A stretch of DNA of 64,000 nucleotides from Deltaproteobacteria bacterium. Lineage in GTDB: Bacteria > Myxococcota_A > UBA9160 > PR03. Each line of letters opens with the position of its first letter. Position 1 is the stretch's first letter. Where the stretch lies: the NCBI GenBank assembly GCA_035063765.1, contig JAPSFT010000019.1, positions 1 to 64,000 of the forward strand, read 5' to 3'. The notes under the pieces are model-generated. The model was given only the letters and a program-made list of their open reading frames with translations, was not told the DNA's origin and did no database searches. Below are positions 1 to 11,635 of this stretch, piece by piece. Made by a program: the position numbers and the translations under genes.

Positions 1-76
1 TGGAGCCGACGACCGGATTCGAACCGGTGACCTGCTGATTACGAATCAGCTGCTCTACCAGCTGAGCTACGTCGGC
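1..76 (-). tRNA. tRNA-Thr (anticodon CGT)
   Basis: The minus strand folds into a full cloverleaf: acceptor GCCGACG pairs with CGTCGGC, D-arm GCTCAGCTGGTAGAGC, anticodon stem GCTGA/TCAGC around loop TTCGTAA, and T-arm ACCGG-TTCGAAT-CCGGT. The anticodon CGT reads ACG (threonine). The 3' CCA is encoded in the DNA. The gene lies at the very edge of the window and is complete. No neighbouring tRNA is visible. Confidence 0.96.
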
Positions 77-354
77 TGAGGTCGCCGCGGGGGCGGCGGG
101 GCGGGGAGGGCGGCAAGGTAGCCGGGTGCCCCAGGGGCCGCCATCGGCGGCGCGGGCTTCCGGGGGCACGTGCGGGGAGCGGAGCGGCGGGAGCCGGCGC
201 GGCGCCGGGCGCGACGCGGGGTGACGCGGGTGCGACGCGGGCGTGAGAGGCGGGCGTGGGCGCGATGCGGCCGGGCGGTGGGTGCGGGCGCGCCGGGAGC
301 ACGAGCCGGGCGTGCCGGTGGCCGGGCTCGGCGAGCCGTTACCTTCCCGGTCCC
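77..354. other. GC-rich intergenic stretch with no recognisable gene
   Basis: These 278 bases separate the tRNA from the aminotransferase. Open frames here are typical of very high GC and show no family resemblance. Three imperfect copies of a GACGCGG-containing motif lie at about 205-240. No clear promoter hexamers, terminator or Shine-Dalgarno sequence was seen. Confidence 0.5.
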
Positions 355-1290
355 ATGCCGCAGCCCGATCGACGGATTTGGATCGACGGCCGCCTCGTGC
401 CCTGGGGCGAGGCGAGCGTCCACGTGCTCTCCCACAGCCTCCAGCGCGGCTCGCTGGTCTTCGACTACACGAGCGTCCACGCGACGGCGCGCGGGGCGGC
501 GATCTTCCGGCTCGACGAGCACCTCGAGCGCTTCCTGCGCTCGGTCGCGATCGTGGGGCTGCCGCTCGCCTACGGGGTCGAGGAGCTGCGCGCGGCCTCG
601 CTCGCGGCGGCCCGCGCGAACCCGGGCGCCAACGCGTTCAAGATCTGCGCCTACCTGCCCTCGGTCGAGGTGGACGTGGTGCCGATGGACGAGCACGTGT
701 CGGTGGCGATCGCGGTCTACCACGGCGCCCGGGACATCGTGCTGCGCAAGGCCGCGCCGCGCCCGATGACGCCGACCCTCGCGCTGAAGATCGAGCGCGT
801 GCGCCGCCGGGTCGAGGCGCACCTGCCCACCCACGCGAAGGCCAGCGCCAACTACCTGGGCCCGATGATGGCCAAGTGGGCGGCGCGCCGGGAGGGCTAC
901 GACGAGGTGGTGCTGCTCGACGAGCACGGGCTCCTCGCCGAGGCGCCGACCGCGAACGTCTTCCTGGTGGACGGCGCGGGCGCCCTGCGCACGCCGACCC
1001 TCGACGCGGTGCTGGCCGGTGTGACCCGGATGAGTGTCATCGAGCTCGCGAAGCACGAGGGCCTGGCCGTGCACGAGGAGTCGCTGGCTCCCGAGGTGCT
1101 CTACGAGGCGCCCGAGGTGTTCCTGGCCTCGTCGTCGGTGGGCGTCTGGCCGGTGGCGTCGGTGGACGGCCGGCCGGTGCCGGGCGGCGCGCCGGGCCCC
1201 GTGTCGAAGCGCCTCCAGGCGCGGCTCGAGCGCATCTTCGCCGGCCTCGATCCCGCCTTCGAGCACTGGCTGACACCGGTCGGCGACTGA
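355..1290 (+). CDS. PLP-dependent class IV aminotransferase (branched-chain type)
   Basis: The 311-residue protein matches the length and layout of bacterial IlvE-type transaminases, cytoplasmic enzymes that interconvert branched-chain amino acids and their 2-keto acids. Residues 9-60 carry the N-terminal class IV segment (SHSLQRGSLVF and FRLDEHLERF). The likely PLP lysine is K162 in AKASANYLGPMMAKW, followed by the GYDEVVLLDEHG and EAPTANVFLV strands typical of the fold. The usual FEGIR motif is replaced by FDYTS, so substrate preference could differ (D-amino acid or aromatic transaminase). I chose the ATG at 355 because the longer frame upstream is Gly/Arg-rich filler. The stop shares one base with trpS. 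Confidence 0.85.
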   Translation: MPQPDRRIWIDGRLVPWGEASVHVLSHSLQRGSLVFDYTSVHATARGAAIFRLDEHLERFLRSVAIVGLPLAYGVEELRAASLAAARANPGANAFKICAYLPSVEVDVVPMDEHVSVAIAVYHGARDIVLRKAAPRPMTPTLALKIERVRRRVEAHLPTHAKASANYLGPMMAKWAARREGYDEVVLLDEHGLLAEAPTANVFLVDGAGALRTPTLDAVLAGVTRMSVIELAKHEGLAVHEESLAPEVLYEAPEVFLASSSVGVWPVASVDGRPVPGGAPGPVSKRLQARLERIFAGLDPAFEHWLTPVGD

Positions 1291-2264
1291 TGCGCATCCT
1301 CTCCGGCATCCAGCCCTCGGGCGAGCCGCACCTCGGCAACTACTTCGGCGCCATGCGCCAGCACGTGGCGCTCCAGGGCCGCGGCGAGGCGATCTACTTC
1401 CTCGCCGACTACCACTCGATGACCTCGATCCGCGACGCGGACGAGCGGCGCCGCTACACCCGCGAGCTGACCCTCGACTACCTCGCGATCGGCCTCGACC
1501 CGGCGCGCGCGATCCTCTACCGCCAGTCGGACCTGCCCGAGGTCACCGAGCTGGCCTGGATCCTCACGACGGTGACGCCGATGGGCCTGCTCGAGCGCGC
1601 CCACTCCTACAAGGACAAGATCGCGGCGGGCCTCACCGTGAACCACGGCCTCTTCGCCTACCCGGTCCTGATGGCGGCCGACATCCTGATCTACAACCCC
1701 GACCTCGTCCCGGTCGGACAGGACCAGAAGCAGCACCTCGAGATGACCCGCGACATCGCGGGCGCCTTCAACCACGCCTACGGGCGCGAGGTCTTCAAGC
1801 TTCCGGAGCCGCACATCCTCGAGGAGGTGGCGGTGGTGCCGGGCGTCGACGGGCGCAAGATGAGCAAATCCTACGGCAACACGATCCGGATGTTCGCGCC
1901 CGAGAAGGAGCTGAAGAAGGCGGTGATGGCGATCGTCACCGACTCGACGCCGGTCGAGGCGCCGAAGGACACCGCCACGGCGCTCTTCCAGCTCTGGTCG
2001 CTCTTCGCGGGCGCGCCCGAGCGCGACGAGCTCTTCGCGCGCGCGAAGGCCGGGGGCCTCGGCTACGGCGAGGTCAAGAAGGACCTGCTCGCGCGCCTGC
2101 TCGCGCACTTCGCCCCCTACCGCGAGCGGCGCGCCGCGTGGGCCGCGAAGCCCGGCGCCGTCGAGGAGGTCCTCGCCGACGGTGCCCGCCGCGCCCGCGC
2201 GCTCGCGCGGCCCGTGCTCGACGCCGCCCGCGACGCCGCCGGCCTCGGCCCGCCGCCGCGCTGA
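1290..2264 (+). CDS. trpS: Tryptophanyl-tRNA synthetase
   Basis: This class Ic synthetase charges tRNA-Trp in the cytoplasm. The 324-residue protein has the expected bacterial length (about 330). The N-terminus MRILSGIQPSGEPHLGN contains the HIGH-like PHLGN element. Residues around GQDQKQHLEMTRDI form the tryptophan pocket, and GRKMSKSYGN is the KMSKS loop. Its ATG overlaps the aminotransferase stop as TGATG, so the two are probably translated as a pair, which is an unusual partner for trpS. The C-terminal helices (EVKKDLLARLLAHFAPYRERR) are intact. Confidence 0.97.
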   Translation: MRILSGIQPSGEPHLGNYFGAMRQHVALQGRGEAIYFLADYHSMTSIRDADERRRYTRELTLDYLAIGLDPARAILYRQSDLPEVTELAWILTTVTPMGLLERAHSYKDKIAAGLTVNHGLFAYPVLMAADILIYNPDLVPVGQDQKQHLEMTRDIAGAFNHAYGREVFKLPEPHILEEVAVVPGVDGRKMSKSYGNTIRMFAPEKELKKAVMAIVTDSTPVEAPKDTATALFQLWSLFAGAPERDELFARAKAGGLGYGEVKKDLLARLLAHFAPYRERRAAWAAKPGAVEEVLADGARRARALARPVLDAARDAAGLGPPPR

Positions 2265-2290
2265 GCGCAGGCGGGGGGATCGGAGCGCGC

Positions 2291-2318
2291 GGCTCGCGGG
2301 GGCGTGGTCCCCCGAGCC
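2291..2318. terminator. Possible bidirectional terminator hairpin between trpS and tetR
   Basis: GGCTC and GGGGG (2291-2302, two-base bulge) can pair with CCCCCGAGCC (2309-2318) around a six-base loop. The hairpin sits between convergent genes. There is no T-run, so it would be an atypical terminator. Confidence 0.35.
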
Positions 2319-2321
2319 CGC

Positions 2322-3038
2322 TCACCCCTCGCCCGCGCGGCTCCCGCCGCCCCGCCCCGTGCCGGCCCGGCGCGCGAAGGCCTGGAGGGCGCCGCGCCCC
2401 TCACCGGTGACGCGCAGATAGCCTCCGGTGACGAACTCGGCGACGACGTTCGCGGCCTCGGCGGCGGGCCAGGCGGGCTCGTCGGCCGCGCGGAAGGCGG
2501 CGGCCTCCATGAGCGCGAGCAGCACGACCGCGAGGAGCCGGGCGCCCTCGCCGGCCTCGATCCCGAGCGCCCGCGCGCGCGCATGGTGGAGCTCGGTGAG
2601 GCGATCCTCGATGCGGCGGCGGGCGCGGTCGGCCGGCGCGTTGGCGCGGCGGCCGAAGCGGCCCGCGGTGCGGAACAGGGCCACCAGCGCCGGATCGGAG
2701 CGGACCCGGTCCATGAACCACGCGACGTCCTCGTGGACGAGATCGACGAGCGTGCGCTCGGGCGCCGCGGAGCCGGCACCGAAGCGCTGGTCGATCGCGC
2801 TCACGAGCTCCGCCGCGAGCTCGTCGGCCACGGCCGCGAGGAGGGCCGCCTTGTCGCCGACGGTCTCGTAGACGACCGGCCGCGCCACCCGCGCGCGCAC
2901 GGCGATGTCGGCCACGGTCGCGGCGTCGTAGCCCACCTCGGCGAACCCCGCGCGCGCCGCGTCGAGGATGCGGCGGCGCTGGACCTCCGAGGGCTCGGCC
3001 CGCGGGCGGCCGCGCGGTCGTGATCCCAACGGCCTCAT
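2322..3038 (-). CDS. TetR family transcriptional regulator
   Basis: A 238-residue one-component repressor. The N-terminal DNA-binding domain (about residues 15-60) has the family pattern RRRILDAARAGFAEVGYDA, then TVADIAVRARVARPVVYE and VGDKAALLAAV. The rest is an alpha-helical ligand-binding domain that I cannot assign to a ligand. The gene is divergent from the secreted lipase 122 bases away, the usual layout when a TetR protein controls its neighbour. The start at 3038 (MRPLGSRPRGRPR) is preferred. An in-frame ATG at 3116 would run through the intergenic palindrome and add an unconserved tail. Confidence 0.88.
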   Translation of the reverse strand: MRPLGSRPRGRPRAEPSEVQRRRILDAARAGFAEVGYDAATVADIAVRARVARPVVYETVGDKAALLAAVADELAAELVSAIDQRFGAGSAAPERTLVDLVHEDVAWFMDRVRSDPALVALFRTAGRFGRRANAPADRARRRIEDRLTELHHARARALGIEAGEGARLLAVVLLALMEAAAFRAADEPAWPAAEAANVVAEFVTGGYLRVTGEGRGALQAFARRAGTGRGGGSRAGEG

Positions 3039-3089
3039 CCGCCCATGCTCACCCAGCCGTGCCCCGGGCGCCCCCCGGCGAGATTCTTC

Positions 3090-3119
3090 TTGACACCTGT
3101 CGGAAAATTCCTGCAAGGT
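3090..3119. promoter_or_regulatory. Candidate TetR operator / lipase promoter region
   Basis: The divergent spacer holds a TTGACA hexamer at 3090-3095 on the plus strand. An imperfect dyad follows (ACCTGTCGGAAA at 3095-3106 against TTCCTGCAAGGT at 3108-3119, 8 of 12 positions symmetric). No good -10 lies 17 bases from TTGACA. The dyad is the best operator candidate for the adjacent TetR protein; this is inference from position. Confidence 0.35.
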
Positions 3120-3160
3120 GGCCCGAAAGCAGCTCCCCGGAGCCTGCGCGGAGAGACCTC

Positions 3161-4360
3161 ATGCGCCTGCGCGTCCACCTCCCCCTCGCGATCCTGCTCT
3201 TCTGCGCCTGCCCGCAGTCGGGGAACAACTCGTTCTACACCCCGCCCGCTCCCCTTCCGGCGGGACAGCCCGGCGACGTGATCCGCAGCCGCGCCAGCGT
3301 CTATACCCTCGATCCGGTCGCGGGCACCCCCGTCCCCGGCGTCTGGTCCCGGCAGGTGCTCTACCTCTCCGAATCGGCGCTCGGCGAGGCGAACGCGGTC
3401 TCGGGCACCGTCCTCGTGCCGACGGCGCCCTGGTCCGGCCCGGGCCAGCGGCCGCTCATCAGCTACGCGGTCGGCACGCGCGGCGTCGGGGATGCCTGCG
3501 CGCCGTCGAAGACGCTCTCGACCGGCACGGACTACGAGGGGCTCTTCATCCAGGCCCTCCTCGACCGCGGCTGGGCGGTGGCGATCAGCGACTACGAGGG
3601 GCTCGGCACGCCGGGCATGCACACCTACGTGGTCGGGCAGTCCGAGGGCCGCGCGGTGCTCGACATGGCGCGCGCCGCGCAGCGCCTCGCGGGCTCGGGG
3701 CTCGGCGCCTCGACCCCCGTCGCGCTGATGGGCTACTCGCAGGGCGGAGGCGCGGCCGGCTGGGCGGGCGAGCTGGCGCCGGGCTACGCGCCCGAGCTGA
3801 ACCTGAAGGCCGTCGTGGCCGGCGGCGTCCCGGGCGATCTCCTCGCCACCGCCGAGTTCGTCGACGGCGGCCCCTTCGTCGCGCTCGAGCTGCTCGCGGC
3901 GCTCGGCCTCGACGCCGCCTACCCCGAGCTCGACCTCGAGGACTATCTCGACGCGGACGGCGAGGCGCTCGTGGCGGAGGCCAGCAACACCTGCCTGGCA
4001 TCCTTCGACGGCGTCGGCGACCTCTTCTCCACCCTCTTTGCGAGCCGCAGCGACTTCACCCACACGGATCCCCTCGCGGCGCCCGCCTGGCAGGCGCGGC
4101 TCGACGAGAACCGCCTCGGCTCGAGCGCGCCGGCCGTGCCCGTCTTCCAGTTCCACGCCGTGCTCGACGAGATGGTTCCCTTCGGCCAGGCCGCCGACCT
4201 GCGGCGGGACTGGTGCGACCAGGGCGCCAACGTGACGTGGACGCCGCTCGTGGTCGCCGAGCACGTGCTCGGGATGGTCGAGGGCCAGCCGCTCGCTCTC
4301 GCCTTCCTCGCGAGCCGCTTCGCCGGCCTTCCGGCCCTCGGCAACTGCTGGCTGCCGTGA
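3161..4360 (+). CDS. Secreted lipoprotein lipase / alpha-beta hydrolase (LIP-like)
   Basis: The 399-residue protein starts with a signal peptide ending in a lipobox-like LLFCAC (Cys17 as the lipid anchor), so it is probably an outer-membrane or periplasmic lipoprotein. The body resembles the secretory lipase family (fungal and actinobacterial LIP, acting on triacylglycerols or steryl esters). It has VAISDYEGLGTPG, the nucleophile elbow GYSQGGG, a late acid region (FHAVLDEMVPF) and a late His (VVAEHVLG). The ATG at 3161 has GGAGAGA upstream and gives a clean signal peptide; a longer frame from 3020 has none. It is divergent from tetR, which may repress it in response to a lipid-like ligand. 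Confidence 0.82.
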   Translation: MRLRVHLPLAILLFCACPQSGNNSFYTPPAPLPAGQPGDVIRSRASVYTLDPVAGTPVPGVWSRQVLYLSESALGEANAVSGTVLVPTAPWSGPGQRPLISYAVGTRGVGDACAPSKTLSTGTDYEGLFIQALLDRGWAVAISDYEGLGTPGMHTYVVGQSEGRAVLDMARAAQRLAGSGLGASTPVALMGYSQGGGAAGWAGELAPGYAPELNLKAVVAGGVPGDLLATAEFVDGGPFVALELLAALGLDAAYPELDLEDYLDADGEALVAEASNTCLASFDGVGDLFSTLFASRSDFTHTDPLAAPAWQARLDENRLGSSAPAVPVFQFHAVLDEMVPFGQAADLRRDWCDQGANVTWTPLVVAEHVLGMVEGQPLALAFLASRFAGLPALGNCWLP

Positions 4361-4432
4361 ACGGGCCTCCAGGGTCGCCCGACTCGCGCGTGCCCTCGTA
4401 CCCGGGCTTCGCCCGGCATATGATCGCGGCCC

Positions 4433-4960
4433 ATGTTCGACGAGCTCCGCGTGCTGCTCGCCCCGTACTACGGCTGGATCAAGGCGCTCCACGTGTTCGC
4501 GGCGATGATCTGGGCCGGCAGCACGGCCGTCGCCTGGGCCTACTACCTGAAGCCCGCCTTCCGGCGCGTGCAACGCCACCCCGGCGACGCGGCCGCGCGC
4601 GCCGAGCGCGACCGGTTGATGGAGCGCTTCGACCGCGGCGTCGTGCTCGAGCACGTCGCCTTCCCCGTGCTCGTGGTGACGGCGATCGCGCTGCTCTGGC
4701 TCGGGGGCATCGACCTCGGCCGCCCGAGCTGGGCCACGGCGAAGCTGGCGCTCGGCGTGCTCGTCTTCGTGCCGATGGAGGCCGTCGACATCTACCTCTC
4801 GCACCTCGGCGGCAACAAGGCCGCGATCCGCGCCACCGGCGACCGCGCGCGCTACGAGCGCTTCATGGACCTGCACTGGCTCTTCTTCCGGATCACCGAG
4901 CCGATCATCCTGTTCGTGGTCCCGCTCGTGGTCTTCCTCGCGGTGGCGAAGCCCTTCTAG
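4433..4960 (+). CDS. Small integral membrane protein, CopD/HemJ-like
   Basis: A 175-residue protein with about four membrane spans (near residues 15-37, 77-97, 103-123 and 150-172). The first span reads IKALHVFAAMIWAGS, with the conserved His-x-x-x-x-x-Trp pattern seen in CopD, DUF2269 and HemJ-like haem or copper membrane proteins. A charged loop (RRVQRHPGDAAARAERDR) follows. The function is not known; haem binding through the buried histidines is a guess from family. It stands alone between the lipase and the di-iron protein. CCGGGC-TTC-GCCCGG at 4402-4416 just upstream can form a short hairpin. Confidence 0.6.
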   Translation: MFDELRVLLAPYYGWIKALHVFAAMIWAGSTAVAWAYYLKPAFRRVQRHPGDAAARAERDRLMERFDRGVVLEHVAFPVLVVTAIALLWLGGIDLGRPSWATAKLALGVLVFVPMEAVDIYLSHLGGNKAAIRATGDRARYERFMDLHWLFFRITEPIILFVVPLVVFLAVAKPF

Positions 4961-5063
4961 GCGCTGGGGCCCGCGGCCGCCGCCGATCGCGCCGGGGCGG
5001 GCCGCGCGGCTATGCTCCCCGGGCGCCCCGCGACCGGCCGGACTCCGGCAGGGAGGATCGGAG

Positions 5064-5966
5064 ATGACGGACTTTCTCTCGGGCTACTCGATCCAGCGCT
5101 GGCTCGAATCGTGCCCGCAGGGCTACCTGCAGGGCACCGAGTACGGACACGCACCCGGCGAGAAGGAGCCGGAGCTCGTGCTCGAGGACGAATGGCTCCG
5201 CGAGCGGGCGATCTCGCTGACCGTGCAGCTCGTGGCGGGCGAGCGCTGCGCGCTCGCCGCCTCGTCGGGGCTCGTCAACTGCGCGCCTGACCACGCCAGC
5301 AAGACCTTCCTGGCCACCCAGACCCTCGACGAGGCGCGCCACGTCGAGATCTTCTCCCAGCGGCTCTTCGACCTCGGCGTGAAGAAGGGCGAGCTCGACG
5401 ACGTGGTGCGGCGCGAGGCCAACCCGAACCTCGTCAGGTTCGCCGAGACGCTCCTCGAGAAGGTGGACAAGCGGGACTTCGTCGCGGGCGTGGTCGGCCA
5501 GAACATCGTGCTCGAGGGCATGGCCTTCACGGTCTTCGAGATGCTCCACGCCGGCATGCAGCTCGGCAATCCGAAGTTCGCGCGCACCCTCAGCGGCACG
5601 ATCGCCGACGAGCGGCGCCACGTGGGCTTCGGCGAGAACCGCATCGGGTCGCTGATCCGCGAGCACCCCGAGAAGAAGAGCGAGGTCGAGAAGCTCCAGA
5701 AGGAGATGACCTACTACATGCTCGCGACCTTCGCCGACCGCTTCCGCGACGGAAGCCTCGCGGCCGAGCGCGATCGCGTGCGCGCGAAGCTGGGAACCGT
5801 GGGGATCGACGCGAGCCAGCTCCCGACCCCGGAGTGGCACGGGGTGAACCTGGCCGACGCGTCGCCGCAGGACCTCGAGAACCTGCTCGCGGACTCGGTG
5901 CTGAAGGAGTTCAAGCTGCGCCTGGGGCGCGTCGGGATCGAGTACCAGACGCCGGTCCGCCCGTAG
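5064..5966 (+). CDS. Ferritin-like di-iron protein, ribonucleotide-reductase R2-like
   Basis: The 300-residue, mostly helical protein shows the two-pair ligand pattern of ferritin-like di-iron carboxylate proteins: Glu in VAGERCAL, Glu-x-x-His in LDEARHVEIF, Glu in IVLEGMAF, and Glu-x-x-His in ADERRHVGFGE. The spacing resembles R2, R2-lox and related oxygenases rather than ferritin or bacterioferritin. Family knowledge suggests O2 activation at a di-iron centre in the cytoplasm; the substrate cannot be read from sequence. It has its own gap upstream (GGGAGGATCGGAG before the ATG) and ends convergently to the PEP-CTERM gene. It could be an N-oxygenase, a fatty-acid-type oxidase or an R2-lox-like protein. 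Confidence 0.75.
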   Translation: MTDFLSGYSIQRWLESCPQGYLQGTEYGHAPGEKEPELVLEDEWLRERAISLTVQLVAGERCALAASSGLVNCAPDHASKTFLATQTLDEARHVEIFSQRLFDLGVKKGELDDVVRREANPNLVRFAETLLEKVDKRDFVAGVVGQNIVLEGMAFTVFEMLHAGMQLGNPKFARTLSGTIADERRHVGFGENRIGSLIREHPEKKSEVEKLQKEMTYYMLATFADRFRDGSLAAERDRVRAKLGTVGIDASQLPTPEWHGVNLADASPQDLENLLADSVLKEFKLRLGRVGIEYQTPVRP

Positions 5967-6218
5967 CGAGGGCGCGGGCCCGCCCGCGCTTCCTCCTGCG
6001 AGCGGCGCCGCGTGCCGGCGACCGCCCGGGAGCGCCGCCGCCCACCCGGCGCGCGCTACCAGCCCTCGTCGGGATCCCGGACGTCACCGCGCAGCAAGGC
6101 CACGTCCGCTTCGTCCCGCAGCGCGGAGACGACCCGGACGCGGGCTCCCACGCTCTCGCGCGCCCGGTCCAGCCTGCGCGTGCCTGGGGCCGACGGGAGC
6201 GGGTCGATGAGATGGGTT
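5967..6218. other. Convergent intergenic stretch with no supported gene
   Basis: About 250 bases lie between two converging genes. A minus-strand frame of about 50 codons ends with a TAG at 6058-6056, but it has no convincing start, signal or family match. It may be chance or a gene remnant. No T-tailed hairpin was seen. Confidence 0.35.
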
Positions 6219-6944
6219 CTAGACCCGGCGGCGCCTCGTCGAGAGCCCGAGGAGGCCGAGGCCGATCAGGGCGGCGGTTCCGGCCTCGGGGACGATCTCG
6301 AAGCGGCTCGTGATGCCGGCCGAGTCACCGGGGCTGAGGTCGAAGGTGAGGGTGATGCCGATGCTCGTGGCCGTGCCCGCCGGCACGAAGAGCGAGGCCA
6401 CTCCCGTGGCGCTCGTCGCCGTGCATCCCGGGAAGGCGACCGGGCAATCCGCGGTGGTGAGGGGCAGCCCCGGCGGATCCAGGCTCAGCACCGTGACGCC
6501 GTTCACGGTGCCCTGGTAGATCGGCGTCGCGCCGTTCTTCGCGAACGAGAGGACGCCGTTGCCGTTGCTGTCGGTGGTCGTGACCCCGACCGACGAGCTG
6601 ATCACCTGGTCGTAGGCATAGGCCGGGATCGGCAGCAGGACCGTCGCGACGAAGGTCTGCGTGAAGGCGGTGGTGTTCGTCACCACGATGTTGTTGGTGA
6701 CGAAGGGGTCTTCCTTGAGCTGCGCGCTCCAGCTGTCGAGGCTGACCCCCTCGATGCTGACCGGGCCGCTGAGGGTCCAGGTCCGGACGTCTCCGGTGTC
6801 GACGCCGGTTCCCAGGCTGTTGACCTGGACCCCCGCGTCCCCCCCGACCACGTCGAAGGTGATGGCCGGCGCGAAGGTCAGGGCCCCCGCGACGGCGGGC
6901 GTCAGGAGGGCGGCGGTGGCGGCGGTGAGCACGTGGCGGAGCAT
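6219..6944 (-). CDS. PEP-CTERM surface protein
   Basis: The 241-residue exported protein has a signal peptide at residues 1-21 (MLRHVLTAATAALLTPAVAG). A beta-rich Thr/Ser/Val/Asn body without enzyme motifs follows. The C-terminus reads EIVPEAGTAALIGLGLLG then STRRRRV: a VPE(P/A) motif, a hydrophobic span and a basic tail. That is the PEP-CTERM sorting signal, normally cut by an exosortase and tied to extracellular polysaccharide. The ATG at 6944 is preferred because the longer frame would start inside a sigma-54 promoter candidate (6985-7000). No exosortase gene is in the window, so processing enzymes must lie elsewhere. Confidence 0.87.
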   Translation of the reverse strand: MLRHVLTAATAALLTPAVAGALTFAPAITFDVVGGDAGVQVNSLGTGVDTGDVRTWTLSGPVSIEGVSLDSWSAQLKEDPFVTNNIVVTNTTAFTQTFVATVLLPIPAYAYDQVISSSVGVTTTDSNGNGVLSFAKNGATPIYQGTVNGVTVLSLDPPGLPLTTADCPVAFPGCTATSATGVASLFVPAGTATSIGITLTFDLSPGDSAGITSRFEIVPEAGTAALIGLGLLGLSTRRRRV

Positions 6945-6984
6945 GGCTTCCCCTTCGGCCAGTGGAGTCCTGTCCGCCTTCGTG

Positions 6985-7000
6985 AGCAAGCTTCATGCCG
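6985..7000 (-). promoter_or_regulatory. Sigma-54 (RpoN) promoter candidate for the PEP-CTERM gene
   Basis: The minus strand reads CGGCATGAAGCTTGCT. The RpoN consensus is TGGCACG-N4-TTGCW. The -24 GG, the -12 GC, the exact ten-base gap and the full TTGCT all fit, with two mismatches in the -24 block. Transcription would start near 6974, about 30 bases before the ATG, leaving room for the GAAGGGGAAG ribosome site. A sigma-54 activator is encoded at 34586-36010. Confidence 0.6.
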
Positions 7001-7134
7001 ATCAACGAAAGGAAAAAACCGGAATGGATCCAAGGGATCGGTCCGGGGCCGGGCCGAAAATGGGAAGGGACGTTCATCGGCGAAGGAAAACCATTTCCCT
7101 TCGGGCGCGCTCGCCGCGGGTGCGCGGGGGCGTC

Positions 7135-7384
7135 CTGATCGACTTCGCTCGCCTGCGGCTCGCTGCGCGGCGGCGTAGGCCAAGGGCCTACGCCCCCAGC
7201 CTGATCGACTTCGCTCGCCTGCGGCTCGCTGCGCGGCGGCGTAGGCCAAAGGCCTACGCCCCCAGCCTGATCGACTTCGCTCGCCTGCGGCTCGCTGCGC
7301 GGCGGCGTAGGCCAAAGGCCTACGCCCCAGCCTGATCGACTTCGCTCGCCTGCGGCTCGCTGCGCGGCGGCGTAGGCCAAAGGC

Positions 7385-7391
<7 letters not shown>
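7135..7391. repeat. Four tandem 66-bp hairpin repeats overlapping the end of clpB
   Basis: Units start with CTGATCGACTTCGCTCGCC at 7135, 7201, 7267 and 7332 (periods 66, 66, 65). Each ends in a perfect 10-bp hairpin GGCGTAGGCC-AAA-GGCCTACGCC (loop AAG in the first copy): 7172-7194, 7238-7260, 7304-7326 and 7369-7391. In the last copy the stem grows to 13 bp (7366-7378 with 7382-7394), and its right arm contains the last codons and TAG stop of clpB. Copies are almost identical. This fits a REP-like palindromic array or a terminator cluster below clpB. It is not a CRISPR array, because unit and spacer do not alternate. The rest of 6945-7134 is the PEP-CTERM promoter region. Confidence 0.9.
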
Positions 7392-9964
<2,573 letters not shown>

Positions 9965-10023
9965 AGGCCGCCAACGCTAAGCACGAGCCCAGCCCCGACA
10001 ACCCCGCACCCGCGGGGCCGAGC

Positions 10024-10048
10024 CGCGCGAGGGCAGGGCCCTCGCGCG
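10024..10048 (-). terminator. Hairpin after the Do-protease pair
   Basis: CGCGCGAGGGC (10024-10034) pairs perfectly with GCCCTCGCGCG (10038-10048) around a three-base loop, just past the stop of the Do protease. An 11-bp GC stem this close to a stop is terminator-like, but there is no T-run. It also lies upstream of clpB on the same strand and could limit read-through. Confidence 0.45.
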
Positions 10049-10051
10049 CTC

Positions 10052-11602
<1,551 letters not shown>

Positions 11603-11635
11603 GGATCCTTCTGGATGCGGGATCGGCCGGTCCGG

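Noticed and set aside
243-2264. A 673-residue frame containing TrpS with a long N-terminal addition
   Set aside because: The added part is an off-frame reading of the aminotransferase gene; TrpS starts at 1290.
3090-3095. TTGACA as a full sigma-70 promoter for the lipase
   Set aside because: No acceptable -10 hexamer lies at 16-18 bases; kept only as part of the regulatory region.
6056-6210. A short minus-strand frame that ends with a TAG at 6058-6056
   Set aside because: No ribosome site, no clear start and no recognisable family; it may be chance.
9965-10051. CIRCE or sigma-32 heat-shock promoter for clpB
   Set aside because: Only a weak resemblance to one CIRCE half (GCTAAGCACGAG) is seen and no second half. 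No CTTGAAA-type -35 is present.
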